Below, piece by piece: positions 23,594 to 33,627 of a stretch of 64,000 bases of DNA. The DNA lies in assembly GCA_052267165.1 (NCBI GenBank), contig JBKQHO010000039.1:186001-250000 (forward strand), written 5' to 3'. Position 1 is the stretch's first letter, and each line of letters opens with the position of its first letter. Both the position numbers and the translations under genes were made by a program. The notes below the pieces were generated by a model, which was given only the letters and a program-made list of their open reading frames with translations, did not search any database and was not told the DNA's origin. This DNA is from CAWICD01 sp052267165 (lineage in GTDB: Bacteria; Vulcanimicrobiota; Vulcanimicrobiia; Vulcanimicrobiales; Vulcanimicrobiaceae).

Positions 23594-24706
23594 TCACACG
23601 GAGGCCAGATCGCCCTGATGAACGTAACGGTAATAGGCCGCGCAGGCGCCCTCGCTCGAGACCATCAGCGCGCCGATCGGATGTTCGGGATTGCAATCCT
23701 TGCCGAAGAGCTTGCACTGCGGCGGCTTGAGTACGCCCTTGAGCACTTCGCCGCACTGCGCCGCTTTGGGATCGGTGACGCGCACGCCCGGCAATTCGAA
23801 GCGCACTTCGGCGTCCCAGTCCGCGAACGCGTCATTGAGCTTGAGCGCCGACTGGGAGATGAAGCCCAGACCCCGCCACTCGAAGTAGGGCCGCAATTCG
23901 AAAGTCGCGGCCATCGCGCGCAGCGCGGCCGGATTGCCTTCCCATGGAACGATGCGGCGGTACTGGTTCTCGACCTTCGCTTCGCCCGCGCGCAGCTGGC
24001 GCAAGATCATCACGATCGCCTCGAGAATGTCGAGCGGCTCGAACCCGGCCACGACGACGGGCTTGCCGTAATCTCTAGCGACGAATTCGAAGGGCCGGCA
24101 GCCGGTGATCGACGAGACGTGGCCGGGGCCGACGAAAGCGTCGAGCCGCATGTCCGGCGAGTCGAGGATCGCGCGCATCGCCGGCACGATGGTGACGTGA
24201 TTGCAGAACACCGAGAAGTTCCGCACGCCGAGGGATTTGGCGCGCAAGACCGTCAGCGCCGTCGAGGGGGCCGTCGTCTCGAAGCCGATTGCAAAGAAGC
24301 AGACATGCTTCTCCGGATGCTCCTGCGCAAGCCGCAGCGCGTCGAGCGGCGAATAGACCATGCGGATGTCGACGCCGCGCGCCTTGAGCTCGAGCGGCGT
24401 GGCGCGCGAACCTGGGACGCGCAGCATGTCCCCGAAGCAGGCCAAGATCGTGTCGGGGTGTTCGGCGATCTCGAGACCGTCGTCGACGCGGCCGGTGGGC
24501 AGCACGCAGACGGGACAGCCCGGTCCGTGCACGAGCTCCAGATTCTCGGGGAGCACGTCGCGCAGGCCGTGACGATAGATCGCGTGCGTGTGTCCGCCGC
24601 AGACTTCCATGATCCGATAATGTCGTACCGGATCGACGCTGCGCGCGATCTCGCGGGCGACGACTTCGATCAGCTCGGGATCGCGAAACTCGTCGACATA
24701 CTTCAT
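23594..24706 (-). CDS. hypD: hydrogenase formation protein HypD
   Basis: 370-residue iron-sulfur scaffold that, with HypC, assembles Fe(CN)2CO. Characteristic motifs: MEVCGGHTHAI (about residue 34), HGPGCPVCVLP (about 62), FFAIGFETTAP, GPGHVSSITG and the four-Cys C-terminal cluster region (QCGEVLKG...QCKLFGKDCNP...SSEGACAAYY). Full length. The ATG overlaps the hypC stop (ATGA), and the double-SIS gene starts one base downstream of its stop. Confidence 0.97.
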   Translation of the reverse strand: MKYVDEFRDPELIEVVAREIARSVDPVRHYRIMEVCGGHTHAIYRHGLRDVLPENLELVHGPGCPVCVLPTGRVDDGLEIAEHPDTILACFGDMLRVPGSRATPLELKARGVDIRMVYSPLDALRLAQEHPEKHVCFFAIGFETTAPSTALTVLRAKSLGVRNFSVFCNHVTIVPAMRAILDSPDMRLDAFVGPGHVSSITGCRPFEFVARDYGKPVVVAGFEPLDILEAIVMILRQLRAGEAKVENQYRRIVPWEGNPAALRAMAATFELRPYFEWRGLGFISQSALKLNDAFADWDAEVRFELPGVRVTDPKAAQCGEVLKGVLKPPQCKLFGKDCNPEHPIGALMVSSEGACAAYYRYVHQGDLASV

Positions 24707-24987
24707 GGCGGGGCAACCTCATCGGCGAAGCGGTAGCCGCGCACCTCTTCCATCGCGAGCTCGTCTTCCCCCAGGGCGCGCAGCATGCGCAACTGATCCT
24801 GCGCTTCGGTCTCGCCGATCTTGCTCAGCGCGAAGCCCACGTGGATCAGCACCCAGTCGCCCGGCTCGACCCCCTCTTCGAGCAGCCCTACGTTGACGTT
24901 GCGGCGCACCCCGCCGACGTCGACCCGGGCAAGCAACGGCTGTTCGCGCGAAAGCTCGACGACTTGTCCGGGGATCGCAAGGCACAT
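24703..24987 (-). CDS. hypC: hydrogenase maturation chaperone HypC
   Basis: 94-residue HypC/HupF chaperone. The functional N-terminus MCLAIPGQVVEL carries the essential Cys2, followed by ARVDVGGVRRNVNVGLLE and GDWVLIHVGFALSKI. The C-terminus is about 15 residues longer than in E. coli HypC. Overlaps hypD. Confidence 0.96.
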   Translation of the reverse strand: MCLAIPGQVVELSREQPLLARVDVGGVRRNVNVGLLEEGVEPGDWVLIHVGFALSKIGETEAQDQLRMLRALGEDELAMEEVRGYRFADEVAPP

Positions 24988-25004
24988 TCGGAAGGGGCTC
25001 CCAT

Positions 25005-25262
25005 CTACATGTTGGCGATACGGGAGTACCGCCGCAGGTCGTCACGAACGCTCTTCAGCAAGCTTGCCGCCTCGCCGCGGCCCGCCGCCACGTATTCGGC
25101 GAAGGGCAACTGCTCGAGCAACGTTTGGAGCAGGGGAGGTTCGTCCGACATCGCCCGCAGCCTGTTGTACCGGTCGAGATCGTCCAGCACGACGTCGAAC
25201 CGTTTGAGCCCGGCGACAACGATTGCGAACGCGATTCCGCCCAAAGTCAGTCGACGTAACAT
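25005..25262 (-). CDS. small single-span membrane protein of the hydrogenase operon
   Basis: 85-residue protein with one N-terminal hydrophobic segment (LTLGGIAFAIVVAGL, residues about 5-19) followed by a charged helical tail containing DLDRYNRLRAM. It resembles the short R-Y-x-x-x-R-A-M proteins (DUF6893-like) I recall from actinobacterial hydrogenase loci, but the match is by eye. The ATG lies inside the end of the protease gene (16-base overlap). It may anchor an accessory step at the membrane; function unknown. Confidence 0.7.
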   Translation of the reverse strand: MLRRLTLGGIAFAIVVAGLKRFDVVLDDLDRYNRLRAMSDEPPLLQTLLEQLPFAEYVAAGRGEAASLLKSVRDDLRRYSRIANM

Positions 25263-25753
25263 GTTGCCTCCTCTTCTTCCATCCGCGAAACGGGAGCGCG
25301 CGCCGGAAACTCCTCGATGAGACGCCGCACCAGCCACGCCGCTTCCTCGAGCACGCCTTCGACCTCGCTCGACAGGCCGATCCCTTCGGCAGTCGCGCTC
25401 GGTTCGCAGCCGACCAACAGCACCGGCGGAGCCTCGCCGCCCAGCGCCCGAACGAACGCGAAGACGTTTTGCAGGTCCATGCGGTGCGCATCCGGCCCGC
25501 CGGCCGGGGACGCCCCCGGGTCTAGCTCGATCACGTAGAGCGTCCCTGGCCGCTCGCCGCGCGCGACCGCGTCGATCAGGATCGCCCGCTCGTGACCCGC
25601 GAGCAACTCGTAGGCGAGGTGCAGACCGCGGATCCCGAAATCCTCGACCTTGGCTCCCGCGGGCGGTTCGGCGGCCAGCGCGCGCGCGACCGCCGGGCCG
25701 AATCCGTCATCGCCGAAGAAGATGTTGCCGACACCCGCGACCAGCACGCTCAT
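25247..25753 (-). CDS. hydrogenase maturation protease
   Basis: 168-residue endopeptidase of the HyaD/HupD family that removes the C-terminal peptide of the large subunit after nickel insertion. The start MSVLVAGVGNIFFGDDGFG carries the family motif with the nickel-sensing acidic residue in GDDGFG; DFGIRGLHLAYELL (Asp) and LIDAVARG (Asp) supply further conserved positions. Its substrate is probably the large subunit encoded upstream, whose tail after H575 is 20 residues. The ATG overlaps the upstream stop. Confidence 0.93.
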   Translation of the reverse strand: MSVLVAGVGNIFFGDDGFGPAVARALAAEPPAGAKVEDFGIRGLHLAYELLAGHERAILIDAVARGERPGTLYVIELDPGASPAGGPDAHRMDLQNVFAFVRALGGEAPPVLLVGCEPSATAEGIGLSSEVEGVLEEAAWLVRRLIEEFPARAPVSRMEEEEATCYVD

Positions 25754-27099
25754 TGCGGCTCGATCTCGACGGGCTCGATCTCGTCGGGATAAAAGAAAAA
25801 CGAACGCCCGTACCACTCGTGCAGGTCGCTGGCCGGGTCGTCGTCGATCGTGACCGCCACGTAGAGCTGGTCTTCCACGTCCTGATGGATCGCGCGCACC
25901 GTCGCGAGCTTGCCCACGAGGAACGTGTCCATGACGTCGGCGCGGCGCTTGGGCTGCAGCCGGACGGCGGAGCCCTTTGCGACCTTGACGCCGCCGACGA
26001 AAACGCAGTCGACGCTCGGTACGTCCAGTTGAGCGAACGGATCGACCGTCAGCGCTCCGCCGTGAAGGCGTTGCAGACCGCGCGCGTCGAGCGCTTCGGC
26101 TCGCTCGACGATCGCTTTCGCCCGCGGGTCGGTCGCGCGGGCCTCCCGGCGCTCGGCGTCGGAGAGGCTCAGCACGCTAAGCTTGAGGAGCTCGTCGATC
26201 TCGGTCGCGTCGAACGCGTCGACGTCGGTCTGCGGCGCGACGGCCGGAAAATCGTAGAGGATGATCGGCGAGGACAGCACCAGCGCTGCGCGCTGCGAAT
26301 CCTCGCTTGCGTCGCCGACCAGCACCGGCCACGTGTGCTCGTTGCGCAGCGTCGCCGTGGCCTGCTCGGCGGCCGGCGGCGGGTCGAGCAGCGAGACGAA
26401 GCGGCCTCCGGCGGCGTGCAGCAGCGTGTGCGCCGAGACGAACGCGGTCCGCAGTCTGCCGTCCTCGCTTCGCTGCGGACGGGTACCGACTGCTGGCAGC
26501 ATGCTGCGGCGAGCCCCGGCCCCGACGACATCGGAGTCGTTCTCCACCCGCACGCGGAACTTGTAGAGCGCCGGAGCTTCGCAGGCCGGCTCGCAGCTCG
26601 CGACGAGCGTTCCGCGCAGCGGCCAGCGCTCGCGCACGAGGCGCCCCCGAACGTTCCCCAGCGCGTCGCGCAACGGCTCCTCGTCGCGCTGTCCTTCGAA
26701 GGCGATCGCGGCGCTCGACTGCGCCGTCTCGAGCGGCTGGATGCGCAGCGTGACCTCGCGCTCGACCGTCTCGTCGAACGAGACGTGCGGCGTGCCGTCG
26801 ATCTCGAGCGACTCGACCGGTTCGAAGCCGCCCTCGGCGCACACTTCCACGCGCCGGCTCACCACGTGCAGGAAACGCAGCAGCAGGTTGACCGCCGGCG
26901 CGCCCTCCGGCTCGAGCAGGATCTCCGTCTGCTGCGCGAACGGCTCGCGGCTCCCGGCGTTCGCGTACTCCCGCGGAACGACGACGCCGAACTGCCAGCG
27001 CATCTGGTTCTTGTGCGCCGACGCGGTGTACGGATAGAGCAGGAAGCCTTCGTAAAGCACGGCGTCGGCGACCGCGAGCGCAGGCTCAAAAGCGATCAT
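25750..27099 (-). CDS. conserved-looking hydrogenase-operon protein, function unknown
   Basis: 449-residue protein, no family recognised from first principles. It has alternating beta-rich and Glu/Ala-rich regions, begins MIAFEPALAVADAVLYEGFLLYPY, contains HTWPVLVGDASED, SSPIILYDFPAVAPQTDVDAFDATEID and ends FFFYPDEIEPVEIEPQ. There is no signal peptide, membrane segment or clear metal-binding cluster; it has only three Cys in the body. Start and stop codons overlap both neighbours (ATGA), so it is co-translated with the protease and the DUF6084-like protein. Probably an accessory factor specific to this hydrogenase type. Confidence 0.8.
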   Translation of the reverse strand: MIAFEPALAVADAVLYEGFLLYPYTASAHKNQMRWQFGVVVPREYANAGSREPFAQQTEILLEPEGAPAVNLLLRFLHVVSRRVEVCAEGGFEPVESLEIDGTPHVSFDETVEREVTLRIQPLETAQSSAAIAFEGQRDEEPLRDALGNVRGRLVRERWPLRGTLVASCEPACEAPALYKFRVRVENDSDVVGAGARRSMLPAVGTRPQRSEDGRLRTAFVSAHTLLHAAGGRFVSLLDPPPAAEQATATLRNEHTWPVLVGDASEDSQRAALVLSSPIILYDFPAVAPQTDVDAFDATEIDELLKLSVLSLSDAERREARATDPRAKAIVERAEALDARGLQRLHGGALTVDPFAQLDVPSVDCVFVGGVKVAKGSAVRLQPKRRADVMDTFLVGKLATVRAIHQDVEDQLYVAVTIDDDPASDLHEWYGRSFFFYPDEIEPVEIEPQ

Positions 27100-27734
27100 C
27101 GTTCGACCTTCGCCTCCTCGCAAAGCTGCGTCAGCACCGCGTCCCAGGTCGGCAGGCCGCGCGCCGTCTTGAGGCGGCGCAGCTCCTCGAACACGTCGCG
27201 GCCGACGCGCAGCCAAGCGCTGTTTGGAAAGAACGCGTCCATCGCTTCGCGCCACCAGCGGACCGGCAGGCGGTAGTGCGCCTCGCACTCCCACGGCAGG
27301 AGCGCGGCCGTGATTCCGCTCTCGCCCCGCGCGAACAGCGTGCCCCGCATGAGCAGAGCGAGGGGAATCTCACCCTCGCGCAAGGCGCTGAGATACTTGT
27401 GCGCGGCGACTTCGAAATCGTAGCTGCAAGCGATCGGCAGATCGAACTCCGTCTGGCTCGAAAAGCCGAGCACCATCTGCGAGACGTGCGTCCACAGCAG
27501 CGAGCGCAGGGTGTTGCCGTAGCGCTCCGGCGCGCCGAAGAGATCGCGCAGCTGTTCCGACTCTTCGGCGCCATAGGGCCGGCGCTGGGGTTCGATCCGC
27601 ACCTGAACGCTGAGCGCCAGCGCGTGGATCGCGACGCCGCTGTCGTCCACGACGCGAATCCGCAGGACGATCTGCGGTGCTGCCGCGTAGGGATCGACGC
27701 GCGCGCCGACCACAGAGAACTGCGGGACGCTCAT
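27096..27734 (-). CDS. DUF6084-like hydrogenase accessory protein
   Basis: 212-residue protein beginning MSVPQFSVVGARVDPYAAAP, with IRIEPQRRPY, LFGAPERYGNTLRSLLWTHV and PNSAWLRVGRDVFEELRRLK. The pattern matches my memory of the DUF6084 proteins found beside actinobacterial-type [NiFe]-hydrogenases. It is rich in beta strands with no metal motif. Both ends overlap neighbouring genes by 4 bases. Function unknown. Confidence 0.78.
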   Translation of the reverse strand: MSVPQFSVVGARVDPYAAAPQIVLRIRVVDDSGVAIHALALSVQVRIEPQRRPYGAEESEQLRDLFGAPERYGNTLRSLLWTHVSQMVLGFSSQTEFDLPIACSYDFEVAAHKYLSALREGEIPLALLMRGTLFARGESGITAALLPWECEAHYRLPVRWWREAMDAFFPNSAWLRVGRDVFEELRRLKTARGLPTWDAVLTQLCEEAKVER

Positions 27735-28375
27735 GAGCGCCGCGCCGTCACGCGGTCCGCCGCGCGCTCGCGCAGCTTAGCGAAGAACGCATCGAGCCGC
27801 TGCCGCGCCTCGGTTCCACCGTCGAATCCGCGCCAGTTCAGCCGCATCAAACCGACGAGCTCGTAGGCGGCATCGATCGGAACGATGAGGCACGACGTCT
27901 GCTCGCGGCGATCGATCAAGATCGCTTCGACGTCCGGCTCGAGCGTCGCGAACACGGGATACTCGGCCGCGATCGCGTCCCACGCCTCGAGCGAGAGCAG
28001 CGACTCGGTCGCGCCGGCCGGCCCCGGATAGAACGCGACCATCTTCTGCTCGAGCGAGTTGAAAAAGAAGAACGCCAGCCCGATCGGGACCGCCAACGCG
28101 TCCCAACGCGCGTCGTCGATCGCGAAATCGGCAACCTCGAGATAGCGCGTCGGCACGACCTTGTAGCGGCCCTGCGCGGCACCGCCCGGCTCGAAGACGA
28201 TGCGGCAAGGATGGCACGAGCACAGGATGCGCCGGTCGCGCAGGTCGACCAGATGGCCGTGGTCGGGTCCGAGCGGCGTCGCGCAGTAGTCGCAACGCTC
28301 GCCCGGAACCGGCGCGCGCTTCTTGAGCAGACCTTGCAGCGCGGCAAAGGCCGCGCCGTCTGAGCCTTCGCTCAT
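27731..28375 (-). CDS. DUF5947-like hydrogenase accessory protein with Cys clusters
   Basis: 214-residue protein with a zinc-ribbon-like cysteine set near the N-terminus: CDYCATPLGPDHGHLVDL (C-x2-C) and CSCHPCRIVF, residues about 28-58. AFFFFNSLEQKMVAFYPGPAGATES is a strongly hydrophobic/aromatic segment typical of the DUF5947 family found in similar hydrogenase loci. The remainder is mixed alpha/beta. ATGA overlaps at both ends. A role in cofactor or FeS handling is suggested by the Cys set only. Confidence 0.78.
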   Translation of the reverse strand: MSEGSDGAAFAALQGLLKKRAPVPGERCDYCATPLGPDHGHLVDLRDRRILCSCHPCRIVFEPGGAAQGRYKVVPTRYLEVADFAIDDARWDALAVPIGLAFFFFNSLEQKMVAFYPGPAGATESLLSLEAWDAIAAEYPVFATLEPDVEAILIDRREQTSCLIVPIDAAYELVGLMRLNWRGFDGGTEARQRLDAFFAKLRERAADRVTARRS

Positions 28376-29238
28376 GACACGCCGACGGGAAGCGCGACCC
28401 GAATGCGCCCGTCCTCCCGCGAGAGCGGAAACGGCTCCATGAACGCCCCTCTGCCGTCGCGCGGCCGGCCGGCCCGCACCACGTCGTACGCGGCTCCGCA
28501 CTGCGGGCACGTCACAAAGGGGCGGGCGACGAGCGCGCCTGCCAGACTCGCCGCGCAGTCCGGGCAGCGGTTGCGATACGCATAGAGCGTCTCGTCGAGG
28601 CGCAGCAGCAGCACCGGCATGCCGTCGATCTCGAGTGCCGCCAAACCCGCGCTTTCGAGCTCCGGCACGCGGCTGAGCGGAAGCCACTCGCTCTCCAGAC
28701 GCAGCGAACCGCTCCCCGCGGAGATGCCCGGGACGGACGCGACGCCTTCGGCGCGCACTTCGCGAATCTCCGGGACCTTCTCGAGAATGGCGCGCTCGAC
28801 GGCCAAGCGTACCGTCGCGGCCGACGACGGGCAGCCGTCGCAGCTGCCTTCCAAGCGGAGATAGACGACGGGTCCGTCGATCGCGACGATCTCGATTCCG
28901 CCCTCGTGTGATTTCAGGTACGGCCGCACCGAGTCGAGCGCGCGCTGGACGCGTTCCTCGAGCGAAAGCGGGTGCAGGTCGTGCAAGCACAACAGGCTTT
29001 CGACGAGCCGGTCGTCGCACAGCCGGCTGAAGATCTCATCCGAACGCTCGCTCAGCGTCTCGTGCACGATCGAGAGCATGCGCTCGAGCCCGGCGCCGTA
29101 GACGCCCACGATCGTGCGCACGAGCTGCTCGGCGCGTTCGCGCGACTGTCGCGGCGTGGCGACCGAATCGAATCCGCCGAGCAGCGTTTCGATCCGGTCG
29201 GCCAGCGCCGCGACGTCCCCCATCCCGTCGGTCGACAC
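28372..29238 (-). CDS. NifU-domain / Rieske-like FeS protein of hydrogenase operon
   Basis: 288-residue fusion. The N-terminal helical part (1-95) is followed by a NifU C-terminal domain with GSCDGCPSSAATV (about 140-152), a [4Fe-4S] scaffold motif. The C-terminal domain (about 195-288) has CPDCAASLAGALVARPFVTCPQCGAAYDV, a Rieske-like ferredoxin core where the Cys-x-His pairs are C-x2-C. The GTG start has AAGGAG 5 bases upstream. Comparable proteins (HhyE/HucE) are proposed to relay electrons from mycobacterial high-affinity hydrogenases; that role is inferred here. It starts 8 bases after the large subunit stop. Confidence 0.85.
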   Translation of the reverse strand: MSTDGMGDVAALADRIETLLGGFDSVATPRQSRERAEQLVRTIVGVYGAGLERMLSIVHETLSERSDEIFSRLCDDRLVESLLCLHDLHPLSLEERVQRALDSVRPYLKSHEGGIEIVAIDGPVVYLRLEGSCDGCPSSAATVRLAVERAILEKVPEIREVRAEGVASVPGISAGSGSLRLESEWLPLSRVPELESAGLAALEIDGMPVLLLRLDETLYAYRNRCPDCAASLAGALVARPFVTCPQCGAAYDVVRAGRPRDGRGAFMEPFPLSREDGRIRVALPVGVS

Positions 29239-29246
29239 GATTCTCC

Positions 29247-31034
29247 TTATCCGAACGGCGACATCGGCGAGTGCACCGTCTCGAGCGTCTTGCCGTCGCC
29301 GAGATACATGTGCACGCCGCACGGCAGACACGGATCGAAGCTGCGCACCGCGCGCATGATGTCGATCCCCTTGAAATTCTCGGGACCGTTCTCCTCGAAG
29401 ATCGGCGTGTCTTGTACGGCGTCCTCGTAGGGCCCGGGCGTTCCGTAGATGTCGCGCGGGTTACCGTTCCACGGCGTCGGCGGCCACGGATGATAGTTCG
29501 CGATTTTGCCCTCGCGAATCACCATGTGGTGCGAGAGCACGCCGCGCACGGCCTCGGTGAAGCCGCAGCCGATCGCCTCTTCGGGGACCGTGAACGGTTC
29601 CCACGTATTCGTCCGCCCGACGCGCATCTCGGAGAACGCGCGATCGAGGAAATACAGCGCGGACGCGGCGGCGTAGGCTTGGAAGTAGGTGCGCGCGCGG
29701 TCGCGCTCCAGCGCGTTCGACCACTTGGGGATCTTCCACTCGAAGGTGACCGGACCCGAGAGTGCACTCTTGGGCAGATTGATGACGACGCTGCTCCCGG
29801 TCGCCTTCACGTAGCCCATGTCGACGAGGCCCGAGAGCGCCGTCGACCAGAGGCGCGCGAGCGGTCCGCCGCCGGTGTCGAGCGCCAAGTGGTCCGTGCC
29901 GTCGAACCAGCGCGGCGACATCACCCAACTGTACTGGTTGTTGAAGTCCCGCTTCTTCGGCTTGGGCAGCGTGTGCATGTTCCAAGGATGGCGCCGGTCG
30001 ACTTTGTTGCCGAGCGGATCCTTCGGGACGAACGTCTCCTCGTTGTCCCAGTCGTCGTAGTACGAGTGGCCGAGCAAGATGCGGATGCCGAGGTTGATCT
30101 TGACCAGGTCGTTGGTCACGAGCTTGCCGTCGACGACGACGCCGGGGGTGACGTACATCTTGCGGCCCCAGTCCGTCATGTTGACGTAGGTGAAGTCGCA
30201 GGCGTCGGGGTCCTGGAACGAGCCCCAGCAGCCGAGCAGAACGCGCCGCTCGCCGACGTGCTCGTAGCCCGGCAACGCTTCGTAGAAGAAATCGAACAGG
30301 TCGTCGTGCAGCGGCACACAGACCTTCATGTACTCGATGTACCGCATCAAGCGCGTGTAGTAGTCGGTGAACAGCTGCTGCGTCGCGACGGTACCCGTCC
30401 CGCCGGCGTAGAGCGTCGAGGGGTGGACGTGACGCCCTTCCATGAGGCAGAACATCTCGCGCGTGTAGCGGCTGATCTGCAGCGCCTGGCGATAGAACTC
30501 GCCCGAAAACGGATTGAGCGCCGTCATGATGTCGGCGATCGTCTTGTATCCGTGGATCCCCGCGTTGGGAGCCTTGGTCGTCTTGGCCTTCTCCCACACC
30601 GAAGGATTGGTCTCGCGCACCATCTGCTCGCAGAAGTCGACCCCGACCAAGTTCTCCTGGAAGATGTTGTGGTCGAACATGAATTCGGCCGCCTCGCCCA
30701 GGTTGATGACGGTCTCCCCGAGTGCAGGCGGCCGAACGCCGAAGGCCATGTTCTGCGCGTAGACGGAACAACAACAGTGGTTGTCGCCGCAGATTCCGCA
30801 GATGCGCGAGGTGATGAAGTGCGCGTCGCGCGGATCCTTGCCCTTCATGAAGATGCTGTAGCCGCGGAAGATCGACGACGTCGAATGACACTCGACGACT
30901 TTGCGCTGCTGGAAGTCGATCTTCGTGTAGATGCCGAGGCTGCCGACGATCCGGGTGATCGGATCCCAGGACATTTCGACCAGGCGCGATTGGGCGCCGG
31001 CGGGCGTTTGGGAGGCGAACTCTTTCGTGTCCAT
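29247..31034 (-). CDS. [NiFe]-hydrogenase large subunit, group 1h-like
   Basis: 595-residue catalytic subunit of an uptake hydrogenase. The nickel ligands are in L1, R-I-C-G-I-C-G (Cys79, Cys82), and L2, D-P-C-L-P-C-G-V-H (Cys569, Cys572, His575). After His575 a 20-residue tail remains for the maturation protease. The sequence around L1 reads GDNHCCCSVYAQNM, with three adjacent Cys. The start MDTKEFASQT has GAGGAG 10 bases upstream. The overall sequence resembles actinobacterial-type group 1h enzymes that oxidise atmospheric H2; group 1l is an alternative that cannot be separated by eye. A repeat element separates it from the small subunit gene. Confidence 0.95.
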   Translation of the reverse strand: MDTKEFASQTPAGAQSRLVEMSWDPITRIVGSLGIYTKIDFQQRKVVECHSTSSIFRGYSIFMKGKDPRDAHFITSRICGICGDNHCCCSVYAQNMAFGVRPPALGETVINLGEAAEFMFDHNIFQENLVGVDFCEQMVRETNPSVWEKAKTTKAPNAGIHGYKTIADIMTALNPFSGEFYRQALQISRYTREMFCLMEGRHVHPSTLYAGGTGTVATQQLFTDYYTRLMRYIEYMKVCVPLHDDLFDFFYEALPGYEHVGERRVLLGCWGSFQDPDACDFTYVNMTDWGRKMYVTPGVVVDGKLVTNDLVKINLGIRILLGHSYYDDWDNEETFVPKDPLGNKVDRRHPWNMHTLPKPKKRDFNNQYSWVMSPRWFDGTDHLALDTGGGPLARLWSTALSGLVDMGYVKATGSSVVINLPKSALSGPVTFEWKIPKWSNALERDRARTYFQAYAAASALYFLDRAFSEMRVGRTNTWEPFTVPEEAIGCGFTEAVRGVLSHHMVIREGKIANYHPWPPTPWNGNPRDIYGTPGPYEDAVQDTPIFEENGPENFKGIDIMRAVRSFDPCLPCGVHMYLGDGKTLETVHSPMSPFG

Positions 31035-31050
31035 GTCTGTCGGACTCCTC

Positions 31051-31236
31051 AGTGTCCCGGCCCATGTATGGGGTGACACAAAGCGAGAGCGGTTTTTTGG
31101 CGCCGCAAGGAGCGAAGAGCGAAGAATGGCAGCGCCATTTGCCTGTCCGCGAAGCGAAGCGGCGGGGAAGCGATGAGCGACGTAGGGGCGGCGGAAAACC
31201 GCCGAGCGACTGTCATTTCATGCATGGGTCGGGACA

Positions 31237-31238
<2 letters not shown>
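31051..31238. repeat. MITE-like element with 28-bp terminal inverted repeats between hydrogenase subunit genes
   Basis: Left end (31051-31078) begins AGTGTCCCGGCCCATG and right end (31211-31238), read inversely, begins AGTGTCCCGACCCATG; 23 of 28 positions agree. The 188-base element contains short hairpins (AATGGC/GCCATT) and GCGAAG-rich DNA but no coding frame. The right terminus overlaps the TAG stop of the small subunit gene, and the left terminus touches the SD of the large subunit gene. Without it the two genes would be about 16 bases apart. No target duplication is evident. Confidence 0.75.
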
Positions 31239-32271
<1,033 letters not shown>

Positions 32272-32397
32272 CGCTCGCCCCCTCTGCGCTCAACTGCGCA
32301 CGCTGTTATTTATTCGTCGCCTGCTCCGGCTAGCGATCTCTCCGAACGCTACGGCTTAATTTTTCTTCACTCCGAGCGGCGACCCGTGTGATAAATC

Positions 32398-32426
32398 TGT
32401 ATACACCACAAACTTAGACGCCGCAA
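32398..32426 (-). promoter_or_regulatory. sigma70-like promoter of the hydrogenase structural operon
   Basis: On the minus strand TTGCGG (-35, 32421-32426), a 17-base spacer and TATACA (-10, 32398-32403). The predicted start leaves a leader of about 120 nt before the small subunit ATG. It lies in the 170-base gap after hypE, so the structural genes can be transcribed independently of hypE. Confidence 0.6.
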
Positions 32427-32441
32427 GACGACGATCGACAT

Positions 32442-33521
32442 TCAGCAAATACGTGGAAGCGGGTCACCGACCAGCATGTCGATCGCCCGCGTTCCGCCGT
32501 ACGACGTCACGCCGACGACGGTGCGCGCGGGCTCCGCGCGAACCTCGCCGATGAGTGCGGCCTCTTCACCGCCGGGAACGGAGCGCACGGCCTCGAGCGC
32601 TCGCTCGGCATCCGCTTCAGCGACGATCGCCAAAAACTGTCCTTCGTTGGCGATGTGCAGCGGGTCGAGTCCGAGCAGCTCGCACGCTCCCCGTACGAAC
32701 GCGTGCACCGGAATCATTTCCTCGAAGAGCGCAAGCGCAAGTCCGCTATCCCGCGCCAGCTCGTTGAGCGCGGTCGCGACCCCGCCGCGCGTCGGGTCGC
32801 GCATCCAGCGCACGCCCGAGGCGCACGTTTGCGCTAACGCTTCGACGAACGGCGTCACCGGCCGCGTGTCGGAACGCAGCTCCTCCGCTTCGAGGTCGAG
32901 CTCTCCGCGAGCCAGCAAGATGGTGATGCCGTGGTCGCCGATCGCACCGCTGAGCAGAACTCGGTCGCCGACGCGCAGCGTCGCCGGGTCGAGCCGCAAG
33001 CGCGGATCGGGCTCTCCGACCCCGCAGGTCGTCACGTACATGCCGTCGGCCAAACCGTGCTCGACGACCTTCGTGTCGCCACCGACGATCGCGACGCCGG
33101 CGCGGCGCGCGGCGGCCGCCATCGCCTCGACCTCGGCCCGCAAGGTGTCCGCCGGCAGCCCCGCCTCGAGCACGAAGGTTGCCAGCAAGGCGCGCGGCCG
33201 GGCGCCGGAGACGGCCAAATCGTTGACGGTGCCGTTGACCGCGAGCTCGCCGATCGAGCCGCCGGGAAAGCGCAACGGATGCACGACGTAGCTGTCGGCC
33301 GTCATCGCCAGCCGCACTTCGCCGATCGTAATAAACGCCGCATCGGAGAGCGGCGCGAGCGCGGGATTGTCGAAAGCGGCTGCGATCAAACCCTCGACCA
33401 GCCGCCGCGACGCCTTGCCGCCGGCCCCGTGAGCCATCTCGATCTGGCTGTCCGTGAAGCGCAGTCTCAGAAGACCACCGCCTCGCGAACCTTGTGGACG
33501 GGCTTGCGCATCGAGGCTCAC
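32442..33521 (-). CDS. hypE: hydrogenase expression/formation protein HypE
   Basis: 359-residue AIR-synthase-like enzyme that dehydrates its C-terminal thiocarboxamide to thiocyanate, donating CN to the active-site iron. The C-terminus ends P-R-I-C with the essential terminal Cys. MAHGAGGKASRRL, AVNGTVNDLAVSGA and GRDPTRGG-like MRDPTRGGVATALNE are the ATP-binding motifs. First gene of the minus-strand operon, divergent from hypA. Confidence 0.96.
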   Translation of the reverse strand: MSLDAQARPQGSRGGGLLRLRFTDSQIEMAHGAGGKASRRLVEGLIAAAFDNPALAPLSDAAFITIGEVRLAMTADSYVVHPLRFPGGSIGELAVNGTVNDLAVSGARPRALLATFVLEAGLPADTLRAEVEAMAAAARRAGVAIVGGDTKVVEHGLADGMYVTTCGVGEPDPRLRLDPATLRVGDRVLLSGAIGDHGITILLARGELDLEAEELRSDTRPVTPFVEALAQTCASGVRWMRDPTRGGVATALNELARDSGLALALFEEMIPVHAFVRGACELLGLDPLHIANEGQFLAIVAEADAERALEAVRSVPGGEEAALIGEVRAEPARTVVGVTSYGGTRAIDMLVGDPLPRIC

Positions 33522-33627
33522 TTACAGGTCGCTCGGACCCGGGAAATAACTCTACACGCCCGCAATACGCGCCCTAAGGGGGAAGCTCTTTCTCGATGGT
33601 CCGGAATCCGCACAGGCAAGGCGTTGG

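Noticed and set aside
29271..31076. 601-codon plus-strand frame opposite the hydrogenase large subunit
   Set aside because: Exact antisense of a clearly functional gene; His/Arg/Asp-rich shadow.
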